From JANNRR01 sp031401675 (lineage in GTDB: Bacteria > Pseudomonadota > Alphaproteobacteria > Rhodobacterales > Rhodobacteraceae): 58,683 bases of DNA. A program made the translations under genes and the position numbers. The DNA is taken from NCBI GenBank assembly GCA_031401675.1, contig JANNRR010000089.1, forward strand, positions 1 through 58,683. Direction: 5' to 3'. How positions within the stretch are numbered: the stretch's first letter is position 1; each line of letters opens with the position of its first letter. Under the pieces are notes generated by a model that saw only the letters and a program-made list of their open reading frames with translations, was not told the DNA's origin and searched no databases. Shown one piece after another: positions 50,022-58,401 of this stretch.

Positions 50022-50651
50022 TCAATTCAAACCATAGCCTGCGGCGATGAAGTAGTTTCGGCATTCCGTCGGCAGGAACAGGTCGCAGACATAGCCGACC
50101 TGTTTCCATAGGACCTGGTAGGTTCTGGCAGCGGCCTTTCGGATCAGGGTCTTGAGCTTGGAGAAGGCCATCTCGATGTGGTTCAGGTCGGGTGAATAAG
50201 GCGGCAGGAAGATCAGGTCATTGCCTTGGGCACGGAGCACTTCGAGGGCCTGGCTGGATTTGTGGGACGACAGGTTGTCGGCCACGACGATTTGTCCGGG
50301 CCGCAGCGCCGGGGCGAGCTGGCTCTTGATGTAGGCGTCAAAGCTGGTGCGGTTCATCGCGCCGTCGAGAACCCAAGGAGCGATCAGCCCGTCATGAGCA
50401 AGGCCCGCAATGAAGGTCTGGGTGTGCCAGTGGCCGAAGGGGGCATGGTCGATGAGGCGCTTGCCGACGGGGGCCCAGCCGGTCGTCTTAACAAGGTTGG
50501 TCTTGAGGCTCGTCTCGTCGATGAACACAAGTCTTTCCAGCATGTTGGCCATGTCAGGCTGGCGAGCTTCGATCCAGACCCTGCGCCGCTCGGCCACCTC
50601 GGGCCGCAGGATTTCGCTGGCGAGCAGCGTTTTTTTTATGGCTGAGGCCAA
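50022..50651 (-). CDS. IS630-type transposase, second frame (DDE catalytic part)
   Basis: Catalytic half of the transposase. The DDE residues are visible: D in VFIDETSLKTN, D in IVVADNLSSHKS, and E in PPYSPDLNHIEMAFSKLK. Its frame opens just before the eight-A run; AIKKTLLASE continues naturally from the LSHKK end of the first frame. The apparent start codon is not a true start: the protein is probably made as one polypeptide of about 315 residues by slippage on A8. Either this is the normal programmed arrangement or a single-base mutation has inactivated it. Confidence 0.85.
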   Translation of the reverse strand: MASAIKKTLLASEILRPEVAERRRVWIEARQPDMANMLERLVFIDETSLKTNLVKTTGWAPVGKRLIDHAPFGHWHTQTFIAGLAHDGLIAPWVLDGAMNRTSFDAYIKSQLAPALRPGQIVVADNLSSHKSSQALEVLRAQGNDLIFLPPYSPDLNHIEMAFSKLKTLIRKAAARTYQVLWKQVGYVCDLFLPTECRNYFIAAGYGLN

Positions 50652-50979
50652 GCCGGTGCAGCCACCGGCCGACTGATCCGCGATGCACCGTCACGCCATG
50701 CACGGTGGCCATTTCCACAACGATCTCGTCCAGCGTCAGGTCACCCTTGACCGCCAGCCGCTCCCGCAGCCAACTGCTGAACGGGGCGAGCTTGCCCTCG
50801 GCATGATTGCCTTGCGGTTTGGGCAACAAGGCCCCGCTCGCGCGCTTCAGAATGACCATGTCGTTCACAAAGCGCGGCGAAACCCGGAAATGCCGCGCCG
50901 CCTCGCGATGCCCGTGCCCCTCTTCAACAAAGGCGACAACCCGGCTTCGTAGTTCCACAGGATGTGGCTTGCCCATCAT
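50554..50979 (-). CDS. IS630-type transposase, first frame (helix-turn-helix part)
   Basis: The N-terminal half of the transposase begins MMGKPHPVELRSRVVAFVEEGHG, with HREAARHFRVSPRFVNDMVIL as a helix-turn-helix that binds the inverted ends, and a second one in TLDEIVVEMATVHGVTVHRG. The true reading continues to the LSHKK codons at an eight-A run (50630-50637 on the plus strand as T8); beyond it this frame becomes out-of-family sequence until the stop at 50554. A one-base shift there joins it to the DDE frame. It has no other partner gene. Confidence 0.85.
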   Translation of the reverse strand: MMGKPHPVELRSRVVAFVEEGHGHREAARHFRVSPRFVNDMVILKRASGALLPKPQGNHAEGKLAPFSSWLRERLAVKGDLTLDEIVVEMATVHGVTVHRGSVGRWLHRLGLSHKKNAARQRNPAARGGRAAQGLDRSSPA

Positions 50980-51060
50980 GACCCCCCATAGCTCGCAAGA
51001 TCAGAGAATCATAAACCCCTCAACTTGGGAATCCTGAATCAGACGAACGACGACACGCTC

Positions 51061-51062
51061 TA
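51061..51062. repeat. Right TA target-site duplication
   Basis: TA immediately after the right inverted end; its partner is at 50007-50008. Confidence 0.8.
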
Positions 51063-51138
51063 ATATCAATAATTTAGGCCTGTCCAATTAGCAGATTTTT
51101 AAGGAAGTGCGCGGGATGGCGGCGGGGTGAACCCAGCC

Positions 51139-51834
51139 CTACGGGCCGGATTGATCGAGGCCGCCGATCACGGTCGCGATCCGCGCTGCGATGCTGCGGC
51201 TGCCTTTGGCCGAAGGGTGGATGCGGTCGATCTGGTGGAATGACCGGTCGCCGTGCGGCACCAGGTCGGACATCGGCAGGAAGGTCACGCCGGCATCGAG
51301 CGATGCCAGGGTGGCCAGCCGGCGGTCCAGTTCGTTGCCGGCCGGCACGCAGGATTTGATCGGTGTCATTACCCCGGGATGGCGCAGGTAACCGACATAG
51401 ATGACCTTTGCCCCGGCCTTGCGGATGCGGGCGACGAAATCCGGAATGGCCCCGGCCTGCCCGTCGGTTGACACCAGCCGGTCCAGCATCCTGTCGCACA
51501 GCCCACAGCCGCAGCCGAACAGCAGATCATTGCCGCCGCCGTTCAGCACGATCCAATCCCAGTCTGCGGGCCGGTACTGTTCGGTCAGCTTGACCCCGGC
51601 TGTGCTGGAGATGGGCAACTGAAAGAAATAGCGGGCACCGCCGACGGCACGATCGATGACCGGTTGGCTCAGCTGCTGTTCGAGCAGGTCGGCCACCGAT
51701 TGCCCGCTGTCGCGGTTCGAGGCCAGCAGGGAATCGCCCATGACAAGAATTCGGGCATCCGGTTGGCCGGATACAGGCTCGCCGCAGCCGGGAAGCAGCG
51801 ACAGGGTAAAGAGCAGCAACAGCGTTCGAATCAT
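51139..51834 (-). CDS. SGNH/GDSL-type hydrolase, predicted lipoprotein
   Basis: A 231-residue hydrolase with an N-terminal lipoprotein signal (LLLLFTLSLLPGC, lipidated Cys at about 17). SGNH blocks are present: the nucleophile Ser in VMGDSLLASN, Gly/Asn in NGGGNDLLFG, and the catalytic Asp/His in IDRIHPSAKG. The Cys-rich GCGCGLCD near residue 110 may form disulfides in the periplasm. Substrates of the family include esters on lipids, sugars or peptidoglycan; none can be chosen. It diverges from the MltB-type gene, a cell-wall enzyme, across about 320 bases. Confidence 0.82.
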   Translation of the reverse strand: MIRTLLLLFTLSLLPGCGEPVSGQPDARILVMGDSLLASNRDSGQSVADLLEQQLSQPVIDRAVGGARYFFQLPISSTAGVKLTEQYRPADWDWIVLNGGGNDLLFGCGCGLCDRMLDRLVSTDGQAGAIPDFVARIRKAGAKVIYVGYLRHPGVMTPIKSCVPAGNELDRRLATLASLDAGVTFLPMSDLVPHGDRSFHQIDRIHPSAKGSRSIAARIATVIGGLDQSGP

Positions 51835-52154
51835 CGTACCCCCCGGGGCCGGGCCAAGCGTCCGACTGGCGTGCCTTGCAACTTTGGTGCGATCAAGGCG
51901 TGCGCGGGAGTATGAGGGGCCAGCATTGGATTTCTAAGCAGTGCGGCTGTTTGTGGTGAAGGGTAAAGCACGCAGATCCTGCTTGCCAAAAGTGCGGGAA
52001 GTGCCGGAATAGGGTTTGATGGCGGCAAAAACAACGGGAATTTCTTGCTGCCTGCTGCGAAGTGCAAAGCGGATGGTTCGGCGCAACGGACTTTGCCCCT
52101 GCACGGGCTTCGCGCTACACTCTGGCCAAACAGCAAACGAGCGGGCGGGGCGTG
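51835..52154. other. Divergent promoter region between SGNH hydrolase and MltB-type genes
   Basis: About 320 bases without a gene that I recognise. It includes a clear promoter for the plus-strand gene (52093-52121). No convincing promoter for the minus-strand gene was picked out. Confidence 0.5.
52093..52121 (+). promoter_or_regulatory. Candidate promoter of the lytic transglycosylase gene
   Basis: TTGCCC at 52093 and TACACT at 52116 are separated by 17 bases; predicted transcription begins about 52128, with the ATG at 52155 after GGGCGGGG. Confidence 0.55.
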
Positions 52155-53393
52155 ATGTGGCAGGGTTGGGCAGGGATGGTGGTTCTGGGCATGGCACTTG
52201 CGGGGTGCGGCGGTGGCGGTAGCGCAGTGACACAGCAGGCGCGGGCACCGGAGATCCTGCCGTTTTCGGCCAGCACGCCGGGGATGCGGGACTGGATCGC
52301 CGGGTTTCGCGGCCGGGCGCTGGCGGCGGGGATCGACGCGGGCGTGTTTGACCGGGCGATGGCGCCGGTGGGCTATTCGGCGTTCGTGGTCGACAAGGAC
52401 CGCAATCAGGCCGAATTCACCAAGACCATCTGGGATTACCTCGACAGTGCCGCCTCGGACGAGCAGATCGCCAACGGGCGGGCGGCACTGGTGGCCAATG
52501 CGGCGCTGCTGGAGGAGATCGAGGCGACCTATGGCGTGGAAAAGGCGGTCGTGGTCGCAGTCTGGGGGCTGGAAAGCAAGTACGGCACGCGGCGCGGCAA
52601 TGTGCATGTGATCGAGGCGCTGGCGACGCTGGCCTACGACGGGCGGCGCGGGGCGTTCTTTGAAAGCCAGCTGATCGCGGCGCTGAAGATCATCCAGAAC
52701 GGCGATGTCGATGTACAGGGGATGATCGGCAGCTGGGCCGGCGCGATGGGGCATACGCAGTTCATTCCGACATCGTATCAGCTGTTCGCCGTGGATTTTC
52801 GCGGCGACGGCAAGCGCGATATCTGGGGCGACGATCCGACCGATGCGCTGGCCTCGACCGCCGCCTATCTGGCGCGGTCGGGCTGGGTGACGGGCCAGCC
52901 CTGGGGGGTAGAGGTGCGCCTGCCGCCGGGGTTCGACACCGGGTTGACCGGCAAGGGGGCGCGGCGGTCAGCGGCGGGCTGGGCGGCGCTGGGGGTGCGG
53001 GACATGAACGGCGGCGTGGTGCCCGAGCACGGGTCGGCGGCGATCCTGCTGCCCGCCGGTGCCAGGGGGGCCGCGTTCATGATTTTCGGGAATTTCACCG
53101 CGATATCAAGGTATAATGCGGCAGATGCCTATGTGATCGGCATCGGGCATCTGTCGGACCGGATTGCCGGGGGGCCGCCGATCCAGGCGGCGTGGCCGCG
53201 CGATCCCGACATGCTGACCTTTGCCGAGCGGCAGGAATTGCAGCGGCAGCTGACGGCGCGCGGCTTTGACACGCAAGGGGCGGATGGCAATCTGGGGCCG
53301 AATTCGGTGGCGGCGATCATGGCGTTTCAACGGTCGGTCGGATTGCAGCCAGACGGCTATGCCGACAGGGCGCTGCTGGCGCGGTTGCAATAA
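52155..53393 (+). CDS. MltB-family lytic murein transglycosylase with peptidoglycan-binding domain
   Basis: Cell-wall enzyme of 412 residues that cuts the MurNAc-GlcNAc bond with formation of 1,6-anhydro-MurNAc. The start ATG at 52155 yields a lipoprotein signal (VVLGMALAGC). The catalytic domain shows VVVAVWGLESKYGTRRGN with the catalytic Glu, MIGSWAGAMGHTQFIPTSY, and RDIWGDDPTDALAS; these are the SLT_2/MltB landmarks. The C-terminal 60 residues are a peptidoglycan-binding domain (ELQRQLTARGFDTQGADGNLG, AAIMAFQRSVGLQPDGYAD). Anchored in the outer membrane facing the periplasm. Its product could be recycled through AmgK/MurU, though those genes are 24 kb away. Confidence 0.93.
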   Translation: MWQGWAGMVVLGMALAGCGGGGSAVTQQARAPEILPFSASTPGMRDWIAGFRGRALAAGIDAGVFDRAMAPVGYSAFVVDKDRNQAEFTKTIWDYLDSAASDEQIANGRAALVANAALLEEIEATYGVEKAVVVAVWGLESKYGTRRGNVHVIEALATLAYDGRRGAFFESQLIAALKIIQNGDVDVQGMIGSWAGAMGHTQFIPTSYQLFAVDFRGDGKRDIWGDDPTDALASTAAYLARSGWVTGQPWGVEVRLPPGFDTGLTGKGARRSAAGWAALGVRDMNGGVVPEHGSAAILLPAGARGAAFMIFGNFTAISRYNAADAYVIGIGHLSDRIAGGPPIQAAWPRDPDMLTFAERQELQRQLTARGFDTQGADGNLGPNSVAAIMAFQRSVGLQPDGYADRALLARLQ

Positions 53394-53450
53394 GCGGGTA
53401 CTCGCCCGGGCGGCATTGCCGGCGGTTTTCGCCGATACCGGCCCGGAGTC

Positions 53451-53481
53451 ATCCCGCGGCCGGAGCCTCCGGCGGGGATAC
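53451..53481. terminator. Bidirectional hairpin between convergent genes
   Basis: GCCGGAG-C-CTCCGGC (53459-53473) with flanking ATCCCGC/GCGGGGAT pairing, between the stops of the transglycosylase and gcdH genes. GC-rich hairpins of this kind are common at convergent ends in Rhodobacteraceae. Confidence 0.6.
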
Positions 53482-53501
53482 TTCAGGAACAAAGAAGACT
53501 G

Positions 53502-54716
53502 TCAGAAGAAGGCCTGCAACCCGGTGATGGCGCGGCCGAGGATCAGGGCGTGGACGTCGTGGGTGCCTTCGTAGGTGTTCACGGTTTCTAGGTTGACCAT
53601 GTGGCGCATCACCGGGAAGGCGTCGGAGATGCCGTTGCCGCCGTGCATGTCGCGGGCGTGGCGGGCGATGTCGAGCGCTTTGCCGCAGTTGTTGCGCTTG
53701 ATGAGACTGATCATTTCGGGGGCGGCGTTGCCCTGATCCATCAGACGGCCCACGGTGAGGGATGCCTGCAGGCCGAGGGTGATGTCGGTCAGCATGTCGG
53801 CGAGTTTCTTCTGGTAAAGCTGGGTCTGGGCCAGAGGTTTGCCGAACTGCTTGCGGTCGAGCCCGTATTGACGGGCGGCGTGGAAGCAGGCTTCGGCGGC
53901 ACCCATCACGCCCCAGGAGATGCCGTAGCGGGCGCGGTTCAGGCAGCCGAACGGGCCCTTAAGCCCCTCGACATCAAGGAGGTTTTCAACGGGGACCTCG
54001 ACGGACTGCATGACAATCTCGCCGGTGACAGAGGCGCGGAGGCTGAGTTTGCCGGCGATTTTGGGGGCGCTGAGGCCCTTCATGCCCTTTTCCAGCACGA
54101 AGCCGCGGATTTTGCCGCCGTGGGCTTCGGATTTGGCCCAGATGACGAACACATCGGCGATGGGGGCGTTGGAGATCCACATCTTGTTGCCGGTGAGGAC
54201 GTAGCCGCCTTCGGTTTTCCGCGCCACGGTCTTCATGCCGGCGGGGTCGGAGCCGGCGTCGGGTTCGGTCAGGCCGAAGCAGCCGATCAGGGTGCCGGCA
54301 GCGAGGCCGGGCAGGTACTTGCGGCGGAGCGCGTCCGAGCCGTAGGCGTAGATCGGGTACATGACCAGCGAGGACTGGACGGACATCATCGAGCGGTAGC
54401 CCGAGTCGATGCGTTCCACCTCGCGGGCGATCAGGCCGTAGGCGACGTAACCGGCACCGAGGCCGCCGTATTCCTCGGGGATGGTGACGCCCAAGAGGCC
54501 CATGGTGCCCATTTCGGCGAAGATGGCGGGGTCGGTGGCTTCGTCGCGGTAGGCCTTGGTGATGCGGGGTTGCAGTTTTTCGGCGGCGTAGGCGGCGGCA
54601 GCGCCCTGCAGCATCCGTTCTTCTTCGGTCAGTTGCGCGTTCAGGCGGAACGGGTCGGACCAGTCGAACTGCCCGAGGTCGGGTCGGCTTTGCGGGGTAA
54701 GGCGGGCTCCGTCCAT
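53502..54716 (-). CDS. gcdH: Glutaryl-CoA dehydrogenase-type acyl-CoA dehydrogenase
   Basis: FAD enzyme of 404 residues; GcdH oxidises and decarboxylates glutaryl-CoA to crotonyl-CoA in lysine/tryptophan breakdown. The acyl-CoA dehydrogenase signature is FGLTEPDAGSDPAGMKT and the FAD/ETF side shows RARYGISWGVMGAAEACF and RKQFGKPLAQTQLYQKKLADM. The catalytic base is likely the Glu in VNTYEGTHDVHALILGRAITG, which is the arrangement of GcdH-type enzymes. It is 12 bases after gabT and read in the same direction, so the pair probably forms an operon for an amine or lysine-derived catabolic route. Confidence 0.9.
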   Translation of the reverse strand: MDGARLTPQSRPDLGQFDWSDPFRLNAQLTEEERMLQGAAAAYAAEKLQPRITKAYRDEATDPAIFAEMGTMGLLGVTIPEEYGGLGAGYVAYGLIAREVERIDSGYRSMMSVQSSLVMYPIYAYGSDALRRKYLPGLAAGTLIGCFGLTEPDAGSDPAGMKTVARKTEGGYVLTGNKMWISNAPIADVFVIWAKSEAHGGKIRGFVLEKGMKGLSAPKIAGKLSLRASVTGEIVMQSVEVPVENLLDVEGLKGPFGCLNRARYGISWGVMGAAEACFHAARQYGLDRKQFGKPLAQTQLYQKKLADMLTDITLGLQASLTVGRLMDQGNAAPEMISLIKRNNCGKALDIARHARDMHGGNGISDAFPVMRHMVNLETVNTYEGTHDVHALILGRAITGLQAFF

Positions 54717-54728
54717 GTTGCTGACCCT

Positions 54729-56033
54729 TCAGGCTGCGTTGGTGGCGGTTTTCTGGATGGCGGCTTCGACCGAGGCTTCCAGGATGCCCAGAGCCTCGTC
54801 GAGCTGCGCGAACGGGATGGTCAGGGGCGGCAGCAGGCGGATGACGTTGGCGCGGGTGCCGCAGGACAACAGGATCAGGCCGCGGTCTTCGGCCTCGGCC
54901 ACAATGGCGTTGGTCAATGGAGCGTCACCGTCGTTGGTCTGACGGTTCTTCACCAACTCGAACGCGTTCATCGCGCCAAGGCCACGGACGTTGCCGATGG
55001 GTTCCATGCCCTGGCGGGTGGCGAGGTTTTCCAGGAAGGGACGGATGCGGTTGCCGATCTCGGTGGCGCGTTCGCACAGCTTTTCGTCTCTGATCACCCG
55101 CAGTACCGCGTTGGCGGCAGCGACGGCGATGGGGTTGCCGGCGTAGGTGCCGCCGAGGCCGCCGACATTGGGGGCATCGACCACATCGGCGCGGCCGGTG
55201 ACGGCGGACAACGGGAAGCCGCCGGCGAGGCCTTTGGCCATGGTGACAAGGTCGGGGACGACGCCGGCGTGCTGGATGCCGAACATGGTGCCGGTGCGGC
55301 CCATGCCGGCCTGAATCTCGTCGGAGATCAGCAGGATGCCGTGCTTGTCGCAAATGCTGCGCAGGGCGCGGAGCCAAGCGTAGGGGGCGATGTTGAAACC
55401 GCCTTCGCCCTGGACCGGCTCGACGATGATGGCGGCGACGCGTTCGGGGTCGATGTTGGAGGCGAAGATGCGGTCGATGGCGGCGAGCGATTCGGCTTCG
55501 GAAACGCCGTGGAAGGCGTTCGGGAACGGCGCGTGCACGACTTCGGCCGGCATCGGGCCAAAGCCTTTCTTGTACGGCACCACCTTGCCGGTCAGCGCCA
55601 TCCCCATCAGGGTGCGGCCATGGAATGCGCCGGAAAAGGCGATGATGCCGGAGCGGCCGGTGAAGGCGCGGGCCATCTTGATCGCATTCTCGACCGCTTC
55701 GGCGCCGGTGGTTACCAGCATGGTTTTCTTTTCGAAGCTGCCGGGGGCGATCCGGTTCAGTTCTTCGGCCAGCGCCAGATAGCCCTCGAACGGGGCGACG
55801 TTGAAGCAGGTGTGGGTAAAGGCCAGCGCCTGTTCGGCGACCGCCGCCATAACAGTAGGGTGGCGGTGGCCGGTGTTGTTGACGGCGATGCCGGAGGCGA
55901 AATCGAGGTAGCGTTTGCCATCGGCATCCCACAATTCGGCATTTTCGGCGCGGACGGCGTAGATGCCCCGGGTGGAGACGCCGCGCGCCACGGCGGCGGT
56001 GCGGCGGGCTGTGAGCTGTTCACGTGCGGACAA
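54729..56033 (-). CDS. gabT: 4-aminobutyrate-type aminotransferase (class III)
   Basis: PLP enzyme of 434 residues from the ornithine/4-aminobutyrate group. N-terminal ARRTAAVARGVSTRGIYAVRAEN and FASGIAVNNTGHRHP are typical; the PLP Lys lies in TMAKGLAGGFPLSAV; DEIQAGMGRTG, GAFHGRTLMGMALTG, and IVEPVQGEGGF are further signatures. It probably transfers the amino group of GABA or 5-aminovalerate to 2-oxoglutarate. With gcdH next to it, 5-aminovalerate (lysine breakdown to glutarate) is as plausible as GABA; motifs do not decide. Confidence 0.9.
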   Translation of the reverse strand: MSAREQLTARRTAAVARGVSTRGIYAVRAENAELWDADGKRYLDFASGIAVNNTGHRHPTVMAAVAEQALAFTHTCFNVAPFEGYLALAEELNRIAPGSFEKKTMLVTTGAEAVENAIKMARAFTGRSGIIAFSGAFHGRTLMGMALTGKVVPYKKGFGPMPAEVVHAPFPNAFHGVSEAESLAAIDRIFASNIDPERVAAIIVEPVQGEGGFNIAPYAWLRALRSICDKHGILLISDEIQAGMGRTGTMFGIQHAGVVPDLVTMAKGLAGGFPLSAVTGRADVVDAPNVGGLGGTYAGNPIAVAAANAVLRVIRDEKLCERATEIGNRIRPFLENLATRQGMEPIGNVRGLGAMNAFELVKNRQTNDGDAPLTNAIVAEAEDRGLILLSCGTRANVIRLLPPLTIPFAQLDEALGILEASVEAAIQKTATNAA

Positions 56034-56096
56034 GGCGATTCCCCTTCTGGTTTTCCGAGGGATAGCATGGGTGGGCGGCGCGTGCGAGCATCCAGC

Positions 56097-58109
56097 CTAA
56101 GTGGGGGTGTCCTGTTCGAGGTTGAGCCAGGCGATTTCGCCGGGCGTCAGCCGCAGGGCGGTGGCGGGCAGGGTCGAGGCAAGCTCGCCCGGGCTGCGCG
56201 GACCGATGAGGGCAAGCGACGGGAACGATTGGCCCAGCACCCAGGCGGTGGCGATGTTGTGGGTGGTGAGGCCGCGTTCGGTGGCCAGTTTTTCGGCGCG
56301 GGCCCGGCGGAGCGCGTTGGCGGGGCTGCCGAAGCATGCCTCGGGCCCGATGTCGGCGGGCAGGCGGTTGCGAAGCGCCGCGGGCAGGAAGTAGCCGCGG
56401 GCCTGCGAGGACCAGGACAGGTGCGGCGTGTTAGTGGTGCGCAGGAAGGCCAGCGTGGCGGGTGTGTTGGCGGTGATGCAGCCGGCCCAGACCGGTCTTT
56501 CCATCACGGCCAGCGACAGGTTGTTGTTCAGGATGCGCATGGGTTGCAGGCCGTGGGCAGCGGCATAGGCGTTCGCTGCGGTGAAACGTTCGGTTGACCA
56601 GTTCGAACCGCCGAAGATGCCGATCTTTCCCGATTCATGCAGCCGGTTCAGGGCATCGACGAATTCTCCGACCGGAACCTCGGGATTGTCGCGGTGCAGG
56701 ATGTAGATCGGCGCGTGATCCAGTTTCAGCCGGTCAAGCGAGATGGCCAGTTGCGCCGCGATGGCGCGGGGGGTGCAATAGGGGGAATGCGCGCCCTTGG
56801 CGATGACCAGCACGTCCTTGGCCAGTCCGCGGGCGGCGATCCATTGGCCGAGCAGGGTTTCGTGCAGGCCGCCGCCATAGACAAAGCCGGTGTCGAAGGC
56901 ATTGCCGCCGGCCTCGATCCAGGCGTCCCAGACAATGGCACCTTCGGCCAGCGTGTTGCGGTTGTCGCAGCCTATGATCAGCTGCGAGATCGGGCGGGAC
57001 AGGCCGGGCAGGGTAAGGCGGGGCATTGGCGGCAGGTTGACCGGCAGGACGCCGGGCAGGCGGCGGTTGGTTGCGGGCTGTTCGGCAAAGGTCTGAGTGC
57101 CCAGTTCGGCGCGCCAGCGGTCGAGCGTTTCGTTGTTGCCGATGCTGTCGGCATGGCTGACGGCGGGGTGTGGCGCCTGCAGTGCGCCGTCGGCGATGGC
57201 GCGGCTGACCAGTTCGGCCTCGAACTTGAACAGCATTTCGGGGTGGCGCAGGGTTTCGGTGCGGGTTTCCTTGCCGCTGGTGATATGCAGCCAGGCATCG
57301 GACGGCCCGGCGTTGCGGCCGGGGACCCAGGGGTCGTCGATCACGATCTGACCGGTGGTGCCGGTGATGGTGGCGCGGTTGTCCATGGTGCGCGCGACGG
57401 CGACGGCGATTTCTGCGGTGAAGCCAGCGGCGAATTTCAGGATGCCGTAGGCGACAGCATCGGTGCCGGTGGCGGCGAGCAGGCCGCTGCCCTTGACGAT
57501 TGCGGGATTGTCGAACGGTTGGCCGATGGCGGCCCCGGCGATCAGGCGGGCGAGCGAGGCGGGGTAGCCGCCGACATCGAGGATGCCGCCGCCGCCGAGG
57601 GCGGGGTCGTAAAGCCGCGACTTCGGGTCGAAGGTGGCGTTGAAGCCGAAATGGGTTTTTATGTGGGTTGGCGTGCCGATCTCGCCCGCCGCGATGATGG
57701 CCAGCACCCGGGCGATCTGCGGGTGGCAGCGGTACATGAAGGCTTCCATGAAGAAGCGGTTCTCTTGTGCGGCGACCTCGGTGACGGCGATCACTTCGGC
57801 GGCGTTCATTCCGGCGGGTTTTTCGCAGAGCACGGCCTTGCCGGCGCGCAAGGCAGCGATCGACAGTTCGGCATGCCAGGGATGCGGGGTGGAAATGTAG
57901 ACTGCGTCGATGTCCGGGTCGGCCATCAGGGCGGCATAGGTGTCATAACGCTTGGCAGCCTGAATGGCATAGTGATCGCCGAATTCCACCCGGCGCAGGA
58001 CGTCGTGGCTGGCGATTGCGGTCAGGACGCCGGACTGGCATTGCGCCAGACCGTCGGCGAAATTGTGGGCGATGGCACCCGGGCCGATGATGCCCCATCT
58101 GGTCTGCAT
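56097..58109 (-). CDS. Fused Gfo/Idh/MocA oxidoreductase and aldo/keto reductase
   Basis: A 670-residue fusion. The N-terminal part (about 1-330) is Gfo/Idh/MocA: Rossmann loop WGIIGPGAIAHNFADG, then the conserved Lys region AVLCEKPAGMN, and FMEAFMYRCHP. The C-terminal part (about 360-670) is an aldo/keto reductase with all four catalytic residues: Asp and Tyr in AFDTGFVYGGG, Lys in VIAKGAH, and His in YILHRDNP. Both parts use NAD(P). The ATG at 58109 follows GGGGGG; the frame is open 26 codons further up. Substrates are probably sugars or polyols. There is no nearby transporter. The two activities in one chain suggest successive oxidation and reduction (epimerisation or interconversion). Confidence 0.85.
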   Translation of the reverse strand: MQTRWGIIGPGAIAHNFADGLAQCQSGVLTAIASHDVLRRVEFGDHYAIQAAKRYDTYAALMADPDIDAVYISTPHPWHAELSIAALRAGKAVLCEKPAGMNAAEVIAVTEVAAQENRFFMEAFMYRCHPQIARVLAIIAAGEIGTPTHIKTHFGFNATFDPKSRLYDPALGGGGILDVGGYPASLARLIAGAAIGQPFDNPAIVKGSGLLAATGTDAVAYGILKFAAGFTAEIAVAVARTMDNRATITGTTGQIVIDDPWVPGRNAGPSDAWLHITSGKETRTETLRHPEMLFKFEAELVSRAIADGALQAPHPAVSHADSIGNNETLDRWRAELGTQTFAEQPATNRRLPGVLPVNLPPMPRLTLPGLSRPISQLIIGCDNRNTLAEGAIVWDAWIEAGGNAFDTGFVYGGGLHETLLGQWIAARGLAKDVLVIAKGAHSPYCTPRAIAAQLAISLDRLKLDHAPIYILHRDNPEVPVGEFVDALNRLHESGKIGIFGGSNWSTERFTAANAYAAAHGLQPMRILNNNLSLAVMERPVWAGCITANTPATLAFLRTTNTPHLSWSSQARGYFLPAALRNRLPADIGPEACFGSPANALRRARAEKLATERGLTTHNIATAWVLGQSFPSLALIGPRSPGELASTLPATALRLTPGEIAWLNLEQDTPT

Positions 58110-58189
58110 GGCTGGTCCCCCCGTTGGTTCGCTCTTGGTAGGGGGGCGGGGGCGGGGGTGCAAGGCCAAGGTCCCTGAAGTAAGCAACT

Positions 58190-58218
58190 TTGAAGATAGT
58201 TTGGAGCGAGCCTATACC
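58190..58218 (+). promoter_or_regulatory. Candidate promoter ahead of the tRNA-like element
   Basis: TTGAAG at 58190-58195 and TATACC at 58213-58218 have a 17-base spacer. A second TATACC is at 58301-58306, directly before the tRNA-like fold, without a clear -35. Confidence 0.45.
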
Positions 58219-58315
58219 GCCGCAAGGGGGTCGCAAGACACCAGTAACAGAATGTTGTGAGTGCCCCCATTGCGCAGTAGAAAAAGAGAAGAGCCGATGC
58301 TATACCAGCTCTCAG

Positions 58316-58388
58316 GACCTATTGGCAGAATGGTCATGCACCCTGGCTGGTAACTGGGGGGAAGTCAGTTCGATCCTGACTTAGGTCT
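58316..58388 (+). tRNA. tRNA-Thr(GGT)-like structure, divergent or degenerate
   Basis: A cloverleaf of normal size can be drawn. The acceptor is GACCTAT/TTAGGTC with one T-T mismatch at the inner end. The D arm is short (GCA/TGC) with GG in its loop. The anticodon stem CCTGG/CTGGG encloses the loop CTGGTAA, so the anticodon is GGT with U33 and A37 correct. The variable loop is GGGAA, and the T arm GTCAG-TTCGATC-CTGAC is perfect. Problems: one extra base between the D and anticodon arms, no encoded CCA (CAC follows), and several wobble pairs. It ends 13 bases before a terminator, so it may be transcribed. A phage-type or decaying tRNA is likely. Confidence 0.45.
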
Positions 58389-58401
58389 CACGTTCCTACT
58401 T

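Larger units (their letters stand above)
50009..51060 (-). mobile_element. Complete IS630-family insertion sequence, about 1052 bp
   Basis: The element is bounded by inverted ends (left GAGCGTGTCG at 50009-50018, right CGACACGCTC at 51051-51060) and flanked by TA on each side (50007-50008 and 51061-51062), the duplicated target of IS630/Tc1-type elements. Beyond the matching first ten bases the ends still align partly. Two overlapping minus-strand frames encode the transposase. It sits in the AT-rich gap after rnr and disrupts no gene that I can see. Confidence 0.9.

Noticed and set aside
53601..56597. A 998-codon open frame on the plus strand, opposite gcdH, gabT and the end of the fusion gene
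   Set aside because: It is antisense to three genes with clear family motifs and its translation is Gly/Ala/Asp/Val-rich without any recognisable domain; a by-product of high GC codon use.
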